42,179 bases of DNA from Lachnospiraceae bacterium (GCA_019424135.1 JAHYZZ010000017.1:1-42179); one strand, 5' to 3'; counted from the first letter of the stretch, positions 25,330 to 34,280 are shown. The notes: a model not told the origin generated them from the letters alone. Numbers and translations: made by a program.

Positions 25330-26658
25330 CTAGTCTTTGCCTGAAGAAAAGCCATAGCGGCGGAGAAACAGGAGGCATAAAGAGAAAACGCTGATCTGGC
25401 TGACCAGCAGTCCCCAGAGATATCCCTGAATCCCGAATGTGGGGATTAAAAGGAAAATGCTTGCAATGCGAATGGCCAGGCTGAAAAAATTGATCAAAAA
25501 GGTTAGGGCGGTTTTTCCGATGCCGTTGATTGTACTGATTAGTGTGTTGTTTGTGTAGAGAAAGGGACACATCCATGCTAGTGTCTGGATCAGTTCTCCA
25601 GCCAAACTGCTGTGGAAAATCCGTACTCCAATCCATCTTCCAGTAAGCAGAAGGAAGATACAGCATAGGCTTCCCATGGTGATGCAAGAGCAGGTGGTCT
25701 TCTGAATCAGAGAGCGAAAAGCCTTTTTGTCTTTCAGTGCCTGAATTTGTGCTACCTCCGGCAAAAGCATGGTAGAGATGGAATTGGAGATGGCAGAGGG
25801 AAACAAAATACAAGGGAGCGCCATTCCTGTCAGCACTCCATATATAGAAAGAGCCTCCTGGACGGACAGACCTGATGCCTGGAGTTTCAAAGGAATGGAA
25901 AGAGCCTCGATACTTTGAAGAAGGTTAAGAAGAACCCGGTTTCCTGTCAGCGGCAGAGACGGGATCAGTAGCTTTGGAATCCGGCGGCAGATCAGAAGCA
26001 GGGAAGGCCTTGAGGCGGTAAATTCTTTTTGACTGGACAAGCTCCTAAGGCAGTAAAGAGAGGAAGCAACCTCTCCTGCAATGAGTCCGGTGACAGCAAG
26101 GGATACATCAAAGAAGATTCCGTGTCTTAGACCTGTAATGTAGATCATCATCACACTGCCCACTCGGACGGCCTGTTCAATCAGCTGGGACCTTGCCGGA
26201 AGACCTGTTTCTTTTTGGCCGAAATAGTATCCACAGATGCAACTGTGAATGGCTGCAAAAGGAAAAACGTAGGAAAGAATCAGTAAAAGCTCGGAACACC
26301 TTACATCATGAAGAAGGGAAACAGCAATGACATTCGCATAGTTTTGCAGAAATAGTGTTACAATACAAGAAAGTATAACCGTAATGAGAAGACCAGAATA
26401 TAAAAGTTCCCGGGCTTCTTTTTTCTTGCCCAAAGCGATATCTTTTGCTACCAACCGCGATAGAATCAACTCGATTCCTGCACAGGTCAGTGAAAAACCA
26501 AGAGCGTAGATGGGGAAAATCAGCTGATAGATGCCAACGCCTTCTTCTCCAAAGGCATGGCTCATAAATATACGATAGAAAAATCCCATGACCCGGGTGA
26601 CCAGTCCGGTAGCAGTTAGAATCAGTGTGCCCTTCAGGAGTTTTGATCTATGAAACAT
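25330..26658 (-). CDS. spoVB: Stage V sporulation protein B-like lipid flippase (MOP/MATE superfamily)
   Basis: Multispanning membrane protein of 442 aa in the polysaccharide-exporter family that includes SpoVB, which is needed for spore cortex assembly and probably flips lipid-linked precursors. It starts LLKGTLILTATGLVTRVMGFFYRIFMSHAFGEEGVGIYQL, the SpoVB/YtgP-type N-terminus, and has about twelve to fourteen hydrophobic segments. SpoVB paralogues are common in these genomes, so sporulation specificity is inferred. Rev-strand start ATG at 26658 follows AAGGAGACC. Confidence 0.88.
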   Translation of the reverse strand: MFHRSKLLKGTLILTATGLVTRVMGFFYRIFMSHAFGEEGVGIYQLIFPIYALGFSLTCAGIELILSRLVAKDIALGKKKEARELLYSGLLITVILSCIVTLFLQNYANVIAVSLLHDVRCSELLLILSYVFPFAAIHSCICGYYFGQKETGLPARSQLIEQAVRVGSVMMIYITGLRHGIFFDVSLAVTGLIAGEVASSLYCLRSLSSQKEFTASRPSLLLICRRIPKLLIPSLPLTGNRVLLNLLQSIEALSIPLKLQASGLSVQEALSIYGVLTGMALPCILFPSAISNSISTMLLPEVAQIQALKDKKAFRSLIQKTTCSCITMGSLCCIFLLLTGRWIGVRIFHSSLAGELIQTLAWMCPFLYTNNTLISTINGIGKTALTFLINFFSLAIRIASIFLLIPTFGIQGYLWGLLVSQISVFSLCLLFLRRYGFSSGKD

Positions 26659-26706
26659 GACAGGTCTCCTTAAAAGATATTGTTATAAGATATTCAAAAT
26701 GGACTA

Positions 26707-26735
26707 TTGACAGAACTTTCCTAAAATGCTATTCT
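26707..26735 (+). promoter_or_regulatory. Promoter of the Rrf2-nifS-iscU operon
   Basis: TTGACA (26707-26712), a 17-base spacer and TATTCT (26730-26735). Confidence 0.75.
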
Positions 26736-26749
26736 ACAAAAGAAGAAAA

Positions 26750-26766
26750 CCTAGTAAAATAGTAGG
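26750..26766. promoter_or_regulatory. Probable Rrf2/IscR-type operator
   Basis: CCTAGTAAAATAGTAGG is a near-perfect dyad (CCTA-N-TA, AAA, TA-N-TAGG) placed just after the probable transcription start and before the Rrf2 gene. Its shape fits IscR/CymR-like Rrf2 sites; autoregulation is inferred from position. Confidence 0.65.
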
Positions 26767-26788
26767 AATTGAAAAGAAGGTGACTAGT

Positions 26789-27250
26789 ATGAAACTTTCC
26801 ACAAAAGGAAGATACGGTCTGCGTGCCATGATCGATCTTGCCAGGTATAGTGAAAAGGAGCCGGTGTCCATAGGAAGTATTGCTGCCAGACAGGATATTT
26901 CTGAACGATATCTGGAACAACTGGTGGCGCTTCTCAAAAAAGCGGGGCTGGTATCCGGCATCCGGGGAGCATCGGGCGGATATGTACTGGCAAAGCCAGC
27001 TGCACAGATATCTGTCGGAGACATTTTAAGAGCTCTGGAAGGAAGTTTGGAGCCGGTAAAATGTGCAGCTTTCTATTCGGATGAAGGGTGTATGGCCTCC
27101 GACGGTTGTGTGACCAAATATGTCTGGCAGAAGATCAATGACAGCATTAATGAGACGGTGAACCGGATTATGTTGGATGAACTGGTGAGGGAAAGCAGGC
27201 AGATGAATCCGAAAGGTTCGTGTGAACATCCCCGGTGCAGCCAGTTTTAA
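26789..27250 (+). CDS. Rrf2 family transcriptional regulator (IscR-like)
   Basis: Winged-helix regulator of 153 aa controlling the Fe-S/cysteine desulfurase genes that follow. MKLSTKGRYGLRAMIDLA and ISERYLEQLVALLKKAGLVSGIRGASGGYVLAKP are the Rrf2 signature. Three central cysteines (KCAAF, EGCMA, DGCVT) could hold an Fe-S cluster, but the first spacing is C-x8-C rather than C-x5-C as in E. coli IscR. Two further cysteines lie at the C-terminus (CEHPRC). I chose ATG at 26789 with GAAGGTGAC upstream; an upstream in-frame start would run through the promoter and operator. Confidence 0.92.
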   Translation: MKLSTKGRYGLRAMIDLARYSEKEPVSIGSIAARQDISERYLEQLVALLKKAGLVSGIRGASGGYVLAKPAAQISVGDILRALEGSLEPVKCAAFYSDEGCMASDGCVTKYVWQKINDSINETVNRIMLDELVRESRQMNPKGSCEHPRCSQF

Positions 27251-27289
27251 ACCTGTAAAATTCCGGAAAACCGATTAATCATAAAAAAT

Positions 27290-27312
27290 CAGCCAACTGA
27301 AAAAAATGGCTG
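27290..27312 (+). other. Hairpin just before nifS
   Basis: CAGCCA (27290-27295) pairs with TGGCTG (27307-27312) around an A-rich loop, immediately 5' of the GGAGGAG ribosome site. It may affect translation or RNA processing between the regulator and nifS; no T-run follows, so it is not a terminator. Confidence 0.4.
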
Positions 27313-27327
27313 GAAAAGGAGGAGACG

Positions 27328-28518
27328 ATGAGCAGATTTTTATATTTAGACAATGCAGCCACTACAAAGACAGCACTGGAGGTTGTGGACGCTATGATTC
27401 CATATTTTACGGAGAAATTTGGCAATCCGTCCAGTGTATATCAATTTGCGGCGGAAAATAAGATGGTGGTGGATAAGTACAGAGATATCATTGCCCGGTC
27501 CCTTGGGGCAAAAAGCAAGGAAATTTACTTTACTGCCGGTGGTTCTGAGGCGGATAACTGGGCGTTAAAAGCGACAGCAGAGGCTTATCAGGACAAGGGA
27601 AAACATATTATCACGACGAAGATTGAACATCATGCGATTTTGCACACTGCAGAATACCTGGAGCGGCAAGGATATGAGGTGACATATCTGGATGTAGATG
27701 AGGATGGAAAGGTAAGCCTTGCGGAGCTGGAGGCTGCAATCCGCCCGGACACGATTTTGATTTCTGTGATGACAGCAAATAATGAAATCGGGACAGTGGA
27801 GCCTATCCGGGAAATTGGAGAAATTGCCCACGCCCATGGGATTTTGTTCCATACGGATGCAGTACAGGCATATGGGCATCTTCCTATCGATGTGGACGAG
27901 TGTCATATTGATATGCTTAGTGCCAGCGGACATAAGTTAAATGGCCCGAAAGGGATTGGCTTCCTTTATATACGCACAGGAGTTAAAATCCGCTCTTTTA
28001 TCCACGGTGGTGCCCAGGAGCGGAAACGTCGGGCCGGCACGGAAAACGTGCCTGGTATTGTGGGAATGGGCGAGGCTGTGAAGCGGGCATTTGAGACGAT
28101 GGAAGAGCGCACGGGAAAGGAAAAGGGCGTGCGAGATTACCTGATCAGCAGGGTGCTTGAGGAAATTCCTTATTGTAGATTGAACGGTCATCCAAAGGAC
28201 CGATTGCCTAACAATGCGAATTTTAGTTTTCAGTTTATTGAAGGAGAATCTCTTTTGATTCGTCTGGATATGAAGGGCATCTGCGCATCCAGCGGCTCTG
28301 CATGTACTTCTGGATCATTGGATCCGTCCCATGTGTTGCTTGCTATTGGATTGCCTCACGAGATTGCCCACGGATCTCTTCGTCTTACCATTAATGAGGA
28401 GATTACAAAGGATGATATTGATTATGTGGTGGACAGCTTGAAGGAGATTGTGGAAGGTCTTCGGAATATGTCACCTCTCTATGAGGATTTTATAAAAAAA
28501 CAGAAAGAAAAAGCATAG
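27328..28518 (+). CDS. nifS: Cysteine desulfurase NifS/IscS
   Basis: PLP enzyme that takes sulfur from cysteine for Fe-S clusters and tRNA thiolation. The 396-aa protein shows YLDNAATTK (residues 6-14), IEHHAILHT, HTDAVQAYG, the PLP lysine in SASGHKLNGPKG (about 207), and the persulfide cysteine in ASSGSACTSGS near 328-330. GGAGGAG lies just before the ATG. It is followed by iscU and mnmA, which are the two natural recipients of its sulfur. Confidence 0.96.
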   Translation: MSRFLYLDNAATTKTALEVVDAMIPYFTEKFGNPSSVYQFAAENKMVVDKYRDIIARSLGAKSKEIYFTAGGSEADNWALKATAEAYQDKGKHIITTKIEHHAILHTAEYLERQGYEVTYLDVDEDGKVSLAELEAAIRPDTILISVMTANNEIGTVEPIREIGEIAHAHGILFHTDAVQAYGHLPIDVDECHIDMLSASGHKLNGPKGIGFLYIRTGVKIRSFIHGGAQERKRRAGTENVPGIVGMGEAVKRAFETMEERTGKEKGVRDYLISRVLEEIPYCRLNGHPKDRLPNNANFSFQFIEGESLLIRLDMKGICASSGSACTSGSLDPSHVLLAIGLPHEIAHGSLRLTINEEITKDDIDYVVDSLKEIVEGLRNMSPLYEDFIKKQKEKA

Positions 28519-28532
28519 AAGGAGGAATGAAA

Positions 28533-28976
28533 ATGTATTCAGAAAAGGTTATGGATCATTTTGAACATCCAAGAAATGTGGGAGAAATTGAAAACGCCAG
28601 TGGTGTAGGAACCGTAGGAAATGCAAAATGCGGGGATATTATGAGAATCTATCTGGATATTGATGATGATCAGATTATCCGGGATGTGAAATTTAAGACG
28701 TTTGGTTGTGGCGCAGCAGTAGCCACTAGCAGCATGGCAACGGAACTGGTAAAAGGAAAATCTATTCAGGAGGCCATGCAGGTGACGAATAAAGCGGTGA
28801 TGGAAGCACTTGACGGACTGCCACCGGTTAAGGTACACTGTTCTTTGTTGGCAGAAGAAGCAATTCACGCGGCTTTGTGGGATTATGCCGAAAAACACGG
28901 TATTAAAATCGAAGGACTTGAAAAGCCAAAGTCTGATATCCATGAAGACGAGGAAGAGGAAGAAGAAGAGTATTAA
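28533..28976 (+). CDS. iscU: Fe-S cluster scaffold protein IscU/NifU-like
   Basis: Scaffold on which NifS assembles Fe-S clusters. The protein begins YSEKVMDHFEHPRNVGE and has the three cluster cysteines in GNAKCGD, FGCGAA and VHCSLLAEEA. The C-terminus is a very acidic tail (DEDEEEEEEEY-like) beyond the usual end. I chose ATG at 28533 because GGAGG then sits 7 bases upstream; ATG at 28527 is too close to it. Length is about 147 aa. Confidence 0.95.
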   Translation: MYSEKVMDHFEHPRNVGEIENASGVGTVGNAKCGDIMRIYLDIDDDQIIRDVKFKTFGCGAAVATSSMATELVKGKSIQEAMQVTNKAVMEALDGLPPVKVHCSLLAEEAIHAALWDYAEKHGIKIEGLEKPKSDIHEDEEEEEEEY

Positions 28977-28994
28977 ATCAAATTGAGGAATGAC

Positions 28995-30080
28995 ATGGAG
29001 AAAAAGAAAGTTGTAGTGGGAATGTCTGGCGGAGTGGACTCTTCTGTGGCGGCCTGGCTTTTAAAGGAGCAAGGATATGACGTCATTGGAGTGACCATGC
29101 AGATCTGGCAGAAAGAAGAAGAGTTGACAAAGGAAGAAAATGGCGGCTGCTGCGGATTAAGCGCGGTTGAGGATGCAAGGCGCGTTGCCGCAACGCTAGA
29201 AATTCCCTATTACGTTATGAATTTTCGGAAAGAATTTCAGGAAAATGTCATAGACTATTTTATCAGAGAGTATTTACATGGGCGAACACCCAATCCATGT
29301 ATCGCCTGCAACCGATACGTTAAATGGGAGTCTCTTCTGGAAAGAAGCCGTCAGATCGGGGCAGATTATATCGCAACCGGCCATTATGCCAGAATCGACC
29401 ACCTTCAGAATGGACGGTACAGCCTGCAGGTTTCAAAAACGGGGGCAAAGGATCAGACCTACGCACTTTACAATCTGACCCAGGAGCAGTTAGCTTCGAC
29501 ATTGATGCCGGTGGGAAACTACACCAAAGATCAGATCCGAAAAATGGCACAGGATCTGGGACTTTTTGTAGCAGATAAACCAGATAGCCAGGACATCTGT
29601 TTTGTGCCGGATGGAGATTATGCATCGTTTATCGAAAAGCAGACGAATGCCGGAAGCTGTGGGGGAAATTTTGTTTTGTCGGATGGGACGGTAGTAGGAA
29701 CTCATAAGGGCATCATCCATTACACGGTAGGACAAAGAAAGGGCCTTGGACTGTCACTGGGACATCCGGTCTTTGTGTTGGAAATCCGTCCAGATACCAA
29801 TGAGGTGGTGGTCGGGACAGGAGAAGAATCTTTGACTTGCCAGGTCAAGGCCAGAAAGATTAACTTCATGTCGGTGCCGGATTTGCCGGAGAAAAAAAGA
29901 GTCTGGGCAAAGATCCGGTATAATCATAAAGGTGCCTGGTGTGTGGCAGAAAAGACGGGCGAAGATGAAATTTTATGTACCTTTGAAGAGCCGCAGCGTG
30001 CGGTGACTCCGGGCCAGGCATTGGTCTTGTATGATCATGGATATGTACTGGGCGGAGGAACAATTGTGAGGGAGGATTGA
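28995..30080 (+). CDS. mnmA: tRNA-specific 2-thiouridylase MnmA
   Basis: Uses ATP and persulfide sulfur to make 2-thiouridine at tRNA wobble position 34. The 361-aa protein has the PP-loop GMSGGVDSSVAAWLL near residue 10, the catalytic cysteine in TPNPCIACNRYVKW (about 100), the second cysteine in SQDICFVPDGDY (about 198), and GHYARI. ATG at 28995 follows GAGG; the in-frame TTG at 28983 overlaps that site. A nifS-iscU-mnmA run gives a direct sulfur route from cysteine to tRNA. Confidence 0.96.
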   Translation: MEKKKVVVGMSGGVDSSVAAWLLKEQGYDVIGVTMQIWQKEEELTKEENGGCCGLSAVEDARRVAATLEIPYYVMNFRKEFQENVIDYFIREYLHGRTPNPCIACNRYVKWESLLERSRQIGADYIATGHYARIDHLQNGRYSLQVSKTGAKDQTYALYNLTQEQLASTLMPVGNYTKDQIRKMAQDLGLFVADKPDSQDICFVPDGDYASFIEKQTNAGSCGGNFVLSDGTVVGTHKGIIHYTVGQRKGLGLSLGHPVFVLEIRPDTNEVVVGTGEESLTCQVKARKINFMSVPDLPEKKRVWAKIRYNHKGAWCVAEKTGEDEILCTFEEPQRAVTPGQALVLYDHGYVLGGGTIVRED

Positions 30081-30085
30081 CAGCA

Positions 30086-30901
30086 ATGAGAGCAGACGTG
30101 CATATGCATACAAATTTTTCTCACGACTCGCAGTCGAGTCCTGAAGAGATGATTCAAGGAGCCATGAGGAAAGGATTGGAAGTCATCTGCTTTACAGATC
30201 ATTATGACAAAGATAATATGTCCTGGGGATTGGAGGATATTTTTAATCCAGAAGAGTATTTTCACACAATGCTTCCGCTCCGTGAAAAGTATCGAGGACA
30301 GATAGATATAAGGATCGGCATAGAGCTGGGAATGCAGCCTCATCTTGGAGAGTATTACAACCAGTTTGTGCCGGAATATCCCTTTGATTTTGTCATAGGT
30401 TCTCTTCATAGCATCATGGGAAAAGATATGGTTTATGGGATGGAGCATGACGAAGATTTCCGCAGGCGTCCAGATGAAGAGATTTATCGGATTGCCTTAG
30501 AAGAGATGCTTAAGGACGTAAAGACCCTTGAGGAATTTGACGTTTTGGGACATCTGGATTATATGGTGCGCTATGGGAAAGAAAGAGAAAAGCATTATTC
30601 TTATGCCAAATATGCAGATTTGATCGATGAGATTTTGCGTACCGTGATCGACAAAGGAAAGGGAATCGAACTGAATATGGCCGGGCTTAAGTACGGCCTG
30701 CCTTTTGCCCATCCACACCCAGACGTGCTGAAGAGATATAAAGAACTTGGTGGAGAAATCATTACTGTGGGAGCAGACGGACATAAGCCAGAACATATTG
30801 CTTATGATTATGAGAAAGTTTCAGACATCCTGAGAAACTGCGGTTTTCGGTATTATACAGAGTTTTCGCAGCGAAAGCCGGTTTTCCTGGAACTTCCATA
30901 A
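30086..30901 (+). CDS. PHP domain phosphatase, histidinol-phosphatase (HisJ) type
   Basis: Metal-dependent PHP-fold phosphoesterase of 271 aa. Metal ligands are visible as DVHMHTNFSHDS at the N-terminus, CFTDHYD, IGIELGMQPH, VIGSLHS, LGHLDYM and VGADGHKPEH. The best match in my memory is the histidinol-phosphatase HisK/HisJ group, but no other his gene is nearby, so the substrate is uncertain. ATG at 30086 with GGAGG 11 bases upstream; it follows mnmA by 5 bases and probably ends the operon. Confidence 0.8.
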   Translation: MRADVHMHTNFSHDSQSSPEEMIQGAMRKGLEVICFTDHYDKDNMSWGLEDIFNPEEYFHTMLPLREKYRGQIDIRIGIELGMQPHLGEYYNQFVPEYPFDFVIGSLHSIMGKDMVYGMEHDEDFRRRPDEEIYRIALEEMLKDVKTLEEFDVLGHLDYMVRYGKEREKHYSYAKYADLIDEILRTVIDKGKGIELNMAGLKYGLPFAHPHPDVLKRYKELGGEIITVGADGHKPEHIAYDYEKVSDILRNCGFRYYTEFSQRKPVFLELP

Positions 30902-30916
30902 AAATGGGAAAAGCAC

Positions 30917-30945
30917 TTGAATTTTTATACCAGATTTAGTACAAT
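30917..30945 (+). promoter_or_regulatory. gap operon promoter
   Basis: TTGAAT (30917-30922), a 17-base spacer and TACAAT (30940-30945), upstream of an 11-bp leader hairpin. Confidence 0.65.
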
Positions 30946-30955
30946 AAATCGTAGT

Positions 30956-30985
30956 TGATGATTCTTTAACAAGGAAGAATCATCA
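30956..30985 (+). promoter_or_regulatory. Leader hairpin of gap mRNA
   Basis: TGATGATTCTT (30956-30966) pairs perfectly with AAGAATCATCA (30975-30985) around an 8-base loop, near the predicted 5' end of the transcript and 34 bases before the ribosome-site region. No T-run follows. It could be an mRNA-stabilising hairpin or, as DNA, a repressor operator. Confidence 0.55.
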
Positions 30986-31029
30986 CATGACTGCGTAACC
31001 AGTTAATAAAACTTTAGGAGGAATTAATC

Positions 31030-32043
31030 ATGGCAGTAAAAGTAGCGATTAATGGATTCGGACGTATCGGACGTCTCGCATTCAGACAGATGTTTGGAGC
31101 AGAAGGATATGAAGTAGTTGCAATCAACGACTTAACATCTCCTAAGATGCTTGCACATTTATTAAAATATGATTCATCTCAGGGCAAATACGCACTGGCT
31201 GACAAGGTTGAAGCTACTGATGATTCTATAATCGTAGACGGGAAAGAAATCAAGATCTATGCGATGGCAAATGCTGAAGAACTTCCGTGGGGAGAAATCG
31301 GCGTTGACGTTGTTCTGGAGTGTACTGGATTCTATACATCCAAAGAGAAAGCATCTGCTCATATTAAAGCAGGCGCAAGAAAGGTAGTTATTTCTGCACC
31401 GGCTGGTAATGACCTGCCAACAATCGTATATAATGTAAACCATGAGACACTTAAGCCGGAAGATACTGTTATTTCTGCAGCTTCCTGTACCACAAACTGT
31501 CTGGCCCCGATGGCAAAAGCACTGAACGACCTGGCTCCGATCAAATCTGGTATCATGTGCACCATTCATGCATATACCGGAGATCAGATGACTCTGGACG
31601 GACCGCAGAGAAAAGGTGATTTAAGAAGATCTCGTGCGGCTGCAGTCAATATCGTTCCAAACAGCACAGGTGCTGCAAAGGCTATCGGTCTGGTTATTCC
31701 GGAACTGAACGGAAAGCTGATCGGATCTGCTCAGCGTGTTCCTACTCCGACAGGCTCTACTACAATCCTGACTGCAGTAGTGGAAGGAAATGTTACTGTA
31801 GACCAGATCAATGAGGCGATGAAGGCTGCTTCTAACGAATCCTTTGGATACAATACAGATGAGATTGTTTCCAGTGATATCGTTGGTATGAGATATGGTT
31901 CTTTGTTTGATGCAACACAGACAATGGTACTGCCGTTAGACAACGGAACCACAGAGGTTCAGGTTGTTTCATGGTATGATAATGAAAATTCATACACAAG
32001 CCAGATGGTAAGAACTATCAAATTCTTCTCTGAATTATCATAA
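31030..32043 (+). CDS. gap: Glyceraldehyde-3-phosphate dehydrogenase
   Basis: Glycolytic NAD-dependent dehydrogenase, 337 aa. The N-terminus KVAINGFGRIGRLAFRQM binds NAD, SAASCTTNCLAP holds the active-site cysteine (about 153), and HAYTGDQ and RRSRAAAVNIVPNSTGAAKA contribute the catalytic histidine and phosphate sites. AGGAGGAATTAATC precedes the ATG. First gene of a gap-pgk-tpiA-esterase-gpmI run; no CggR-type regulator is adjacent. Codon use is strongly biased, as for a highly expressed gene. Confidence 0.98.
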   Translation: MAVKVAINGFGRIGRLAFRQMFGAEGYEVVAINDLTSPKMLAHLLKYDSSQGKYALADKVEATDDSIIVDGKEIKIYAMANAEELPWGEIGVDVVLECTGFYTSKEKASAHIKAGARKVVISAPAGNDLPTIVYNVNHETLKPEDTVISAASCTTNCLAPMAKALNDLAPIKSGIMCTIHAYTGDQMTLDGPQRKGDLRRSRAAAVNIVPNSTGAAKAIGLVIPELNGKLIGSAQRVPTPTGSTTILTAVVEGNVTVDQINEAMKAASNESFGYNTDEIVSSDIVGMRYGSLFDATQTMVLPLDNGTTEVQVVSWYDNENSYTSQMVRTIKFFSELS

Positions 32044-32067
32044 TCAGGAAGATCAGTTAGACTCATG

Positions 32068-32105
32068 AAAGGGTCCGGTCTTAAAAGGGCCGGATCCTTT
32101 TTATA
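32068..32105 (+). terminator. Terminator-like hairpin between gap and pgk
   Basis: AAAGGGTCCGG (32068-32078) pairs with CCGGATCCTTT (32090-32100) with one G-T, followed by a T-run to 32103. It probably attenuates transcription so that gap is made in excess of pgk. Confidence 0.8.
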
Positions 32106-32191
32106 TGATGTGGCAGGCTGAAAGCCCTTTAGTAGTGTCAGCCAGGAAAAAAGGGAAGGTCCCTTGAAAATATATTTTAGGAGGCAAAATT

Positions 32192-33385
32192 ATGCTCAAT
32201 AAAAAATCAGTAGATGACATTAATGTAAAAGGAAAGAGAGTGCTGGTAAGATGTGATTTTAACGTGCCTTTGATCGATGGAAAAATCACGGATGAAAATC
32301 GTCTTGTGGCAGCTCTTCCGACGATTAAAAAGCTGATTGCAGACGGAGGAAGGGTAATTCTTTGTTCCCATCTTGGAAAGCCGAAGGGAGAGCCGGTTCC
32401 ATCTCTTTCTCTTGCGCCGGTGGCAGTAAGATTATCAGAACTGCTTGGACAGGAAGTAAAATTTGCTGCGGATCCGGAAGTCGTAGGACCAAATGCAAAA
32501 GCAGCAGTTGAAGCGATGAAAGACGGGGACGTCATTCTTCTCGAGAACACTCGTTACCGGGCAGAGGAGACGAAGAATGGAGACGGGTTTAGCAAAGAGC
32601 TGGCGTCTCTTTGTGATGTGTTTGTCAATGATGCATTCGGGACTGCACATCGTGCACATTGTTCCAATGTGGGTGTGACAAAATATGTGGACACTGCTGT
32701 GGTAGGATATCTGATGCAGAAAGAGATTGATTTCCTTGGAAATGCAGTAAATAATCCAGAAAGACCATTTGTTGCGATTCTTGGCGGCGCGAAAGTATCC
32801 AGTAAGATTTCTGTTATTGAAAATTTGCTTGACAAGGTAGATACGCTGATTATCGGCGGCGGAATGTCCTATACTTTCAGCAAGGCTCAGGGCGGAAGCG
32901 TTGGGAAGTCTCTTCTGGAGGAGGACTACTGTGAGTATGCGCTGAACATGTTGAAAAAGGCAGAGGAGAAAGGTGTAAAGCTTCTGCTGCCTGTAGACAC
33001 CGTGATTGCAGACGATTTTTCCAACGATGCCAATAAAAAAGTCGTTAAAGCAGGAGAGATTCCGGAGGGATGGGAAGGACTGGACATCGGACCGGATACT
33101 GAAAAGATCTTCTGTGATGCTGTGAAAGATGCAAAAACTGTTGTTTGGAATGGACCGATGGGAGCATTTGAGATGCCAAATTTTGCACACGGCACGGAGG
33201 CAGTTGCAAAGGCATTGGCTGAGACAGATGCCACTACTATTATCGGAGGAGGGGATTCTGCAGCAGCAGTCAACCAGCTCGGATATGGAGATAAAATGAC
33301 TCATATTTCCACAGGAGGCGGAGCTTCTTTGGAATTTTTGGAAGGGAAAGAGCTTCCAGGTGTGGCAGCAGCTAATGATAAGTAG
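32192..33385 (+). CDS. pgk: Phosphoglycerate kinase
   Basis: Transfers phosphate from 1,3-bisphosphoglycerate to ADP. The 397-aa protein shows VLVRCDFNVPL near residue 15, LCSHLGKPKG, VNDAFGTAHRAH, the hinge region AILGGAKVSSKI, and the C-terminal nucleotide site GGGDSAAAV with HISTGGGASLEFLEG. AGGAGGC lies before the ATG. The 148-base gap to gap contains the terminator-like hairpin and no further feature that I can name. Confidence 0.98.
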   Translation: MLNKKSVDDINVKGKRVLVRCDFNVPLIDGKITDENRLVAALPTIKKLIADGGRVILCSHLGKPKGEPVPSLSLAPVAVRLSELLGQEVKFAADPEVVGPNAKAAVEAMKDGDVILLENTRYRAEETKNGDGFSKELASLCDVFVNDAFGTAHRAHCSNVGVTKYVDTAVVGYLMQKEIDFLGNAVNNPERPFVAILGGAKVSSKISVIENLLDKVDTLIIGGGMSYTFSKAQGGSVGKSLLEEDYCEYALNMLKKAEEKGVKLLLPVDTVIADDFSNDANKKVVKAGEIPEGWEGLDIGPDTEKIFCDAVKDAKTVVWNGPMGAFEMPNFAHGTEAVAKALAETDATTIIGGGDSAAAVNQLGYGDKMTHISTGGGASLEFLEGKELPGVAAANDK

Positions 33386-33438
33386 GCATACCACAGATGA
33401 GTATCATATCATAGATTGGATAAAAGGAGATTGAGAAA

Positions 33439-34188
33439 ATGGCAAGAAAGAAAATTATTGCAGGCAATTGGAAAATGAATAAAACCCCAAGTGAAGCTGT
33501 TGCGCTGGTGGAGGAATTAAAACCATTGGTAGCAAACGAAGAAGTTGATGTGGTATTTTGTGTACCGGCAATCGATATTGTTCCGGTTGTAGAAGCGTGT
33601 AAGGGAACCAATATCCAGGTTGGTGCAGAGAACATGTATTTTGAAGAGAGCGGCGCTTATACGGGAGAAATTTCACCGGCTATGTTGGTAGATGCAGGGG
33701 TGAAATATGTTGTGCTGGGGCACTCTGAAAGAAGAGATTATTTTGGAGAGACGAATGAGGACGTAAATAAAAAAGTGCTGAAAGCTTTCGAGCATGGCAT
33801 TACACCGATTATGTGCTGCGGAGAGACCCTGGAACAGAGAGAGCAGGGTGTGACCATGGATTTCATCCGCCAGCAGGTAAAGGTCGGACTTCAGAATGTA
33901 ACAGCCACCCAGGCTAAAACGATGGTGATTGCCTATGAGCCGATCTGGGCGATTGGAACTGGAAAAACGGCTACGACAGAGCAGGCGGAGGAAGTTTGCA
34001 AGGGAATCCGTGACTGTGTTGCAGAAGTTTATGATGAGGCAACAGCAGAAGCAATCCGTATTCAGTACGGCGGATCTGTAAATGCAGGAAATGCAGCGGA
34101 ATTGTTCGCACAGGCGGATATTGATGGTGGCCTGGTAGGCGGAGCTTCTTTGAAGGCCGATTTTGGCAAGATTGTCAACTATAAATAA
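33439..34188 (+). CDS. tpiA: Triosephosphate isomerase
   Basis: Interconverts glyceraldehyde-3-phosphate and dihydroxyacetone phosphate. The 249-aa TIM barrel shows IIAGNWKMNKT with the catalytic Lys, LGHSERRDYFGE with the catalytic His, AYEPIWAIGTGKTAT with the catalytic Glu, and loop sequence IQYGGSVN. AAAGGAGATTGAGAA precedes the ATG. Follows pgk by 53 bases in the same operon. Confidence 0.98.
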   Translation: MARKKIIAGNWKMNKTPSEAVALVEELKPLVANEEVDVVFCVPAIDIVPVVEACKGTNIQVGAENMYFEESGAYTGEISPAMLVDAGVKYVVLGHSERRDYFGETNEDVNKKVLKAFEHGITPIMCCGETLEQREQGVTMDFIRQQVKVGLQNVTATQAKTMVIAYEPIWAIGTGKTATTEQAEEVCKGIRDCVAEVYDEATAEAIRIQYGGSVNAGNAAELFAQADIDGGLVGGASLKADFGKIVNYK

Positions 34189-34229
34189 ATAGACAGAGAT
34201 TTTTCGAAAAGAAATGTCAAGAAATAGAA

Positions 34230-34267
34230 AGGCGGTTTTCCAATATGCACGGAAACCGCTTTTTTCA
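34230..34267 (+). terminator. Intrinsic terminator after tpiA
   Basis: GGCGGTTTTCC (34231-34241) pairs with GGAAACCGC (34251-34259) with a one-base bulge, followed by TTTTTT. Confidence 0.85.
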
Positions 34268-34280
34268 AAGAGAAATAAGG

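Noticed and set aside
32435..33394. 319-codon reverse-strand frame over pgk
   Set aside because: Shadow of a highly conserved gene; composition is Cys/His/Ile-rich, as expected of antisense frames here.
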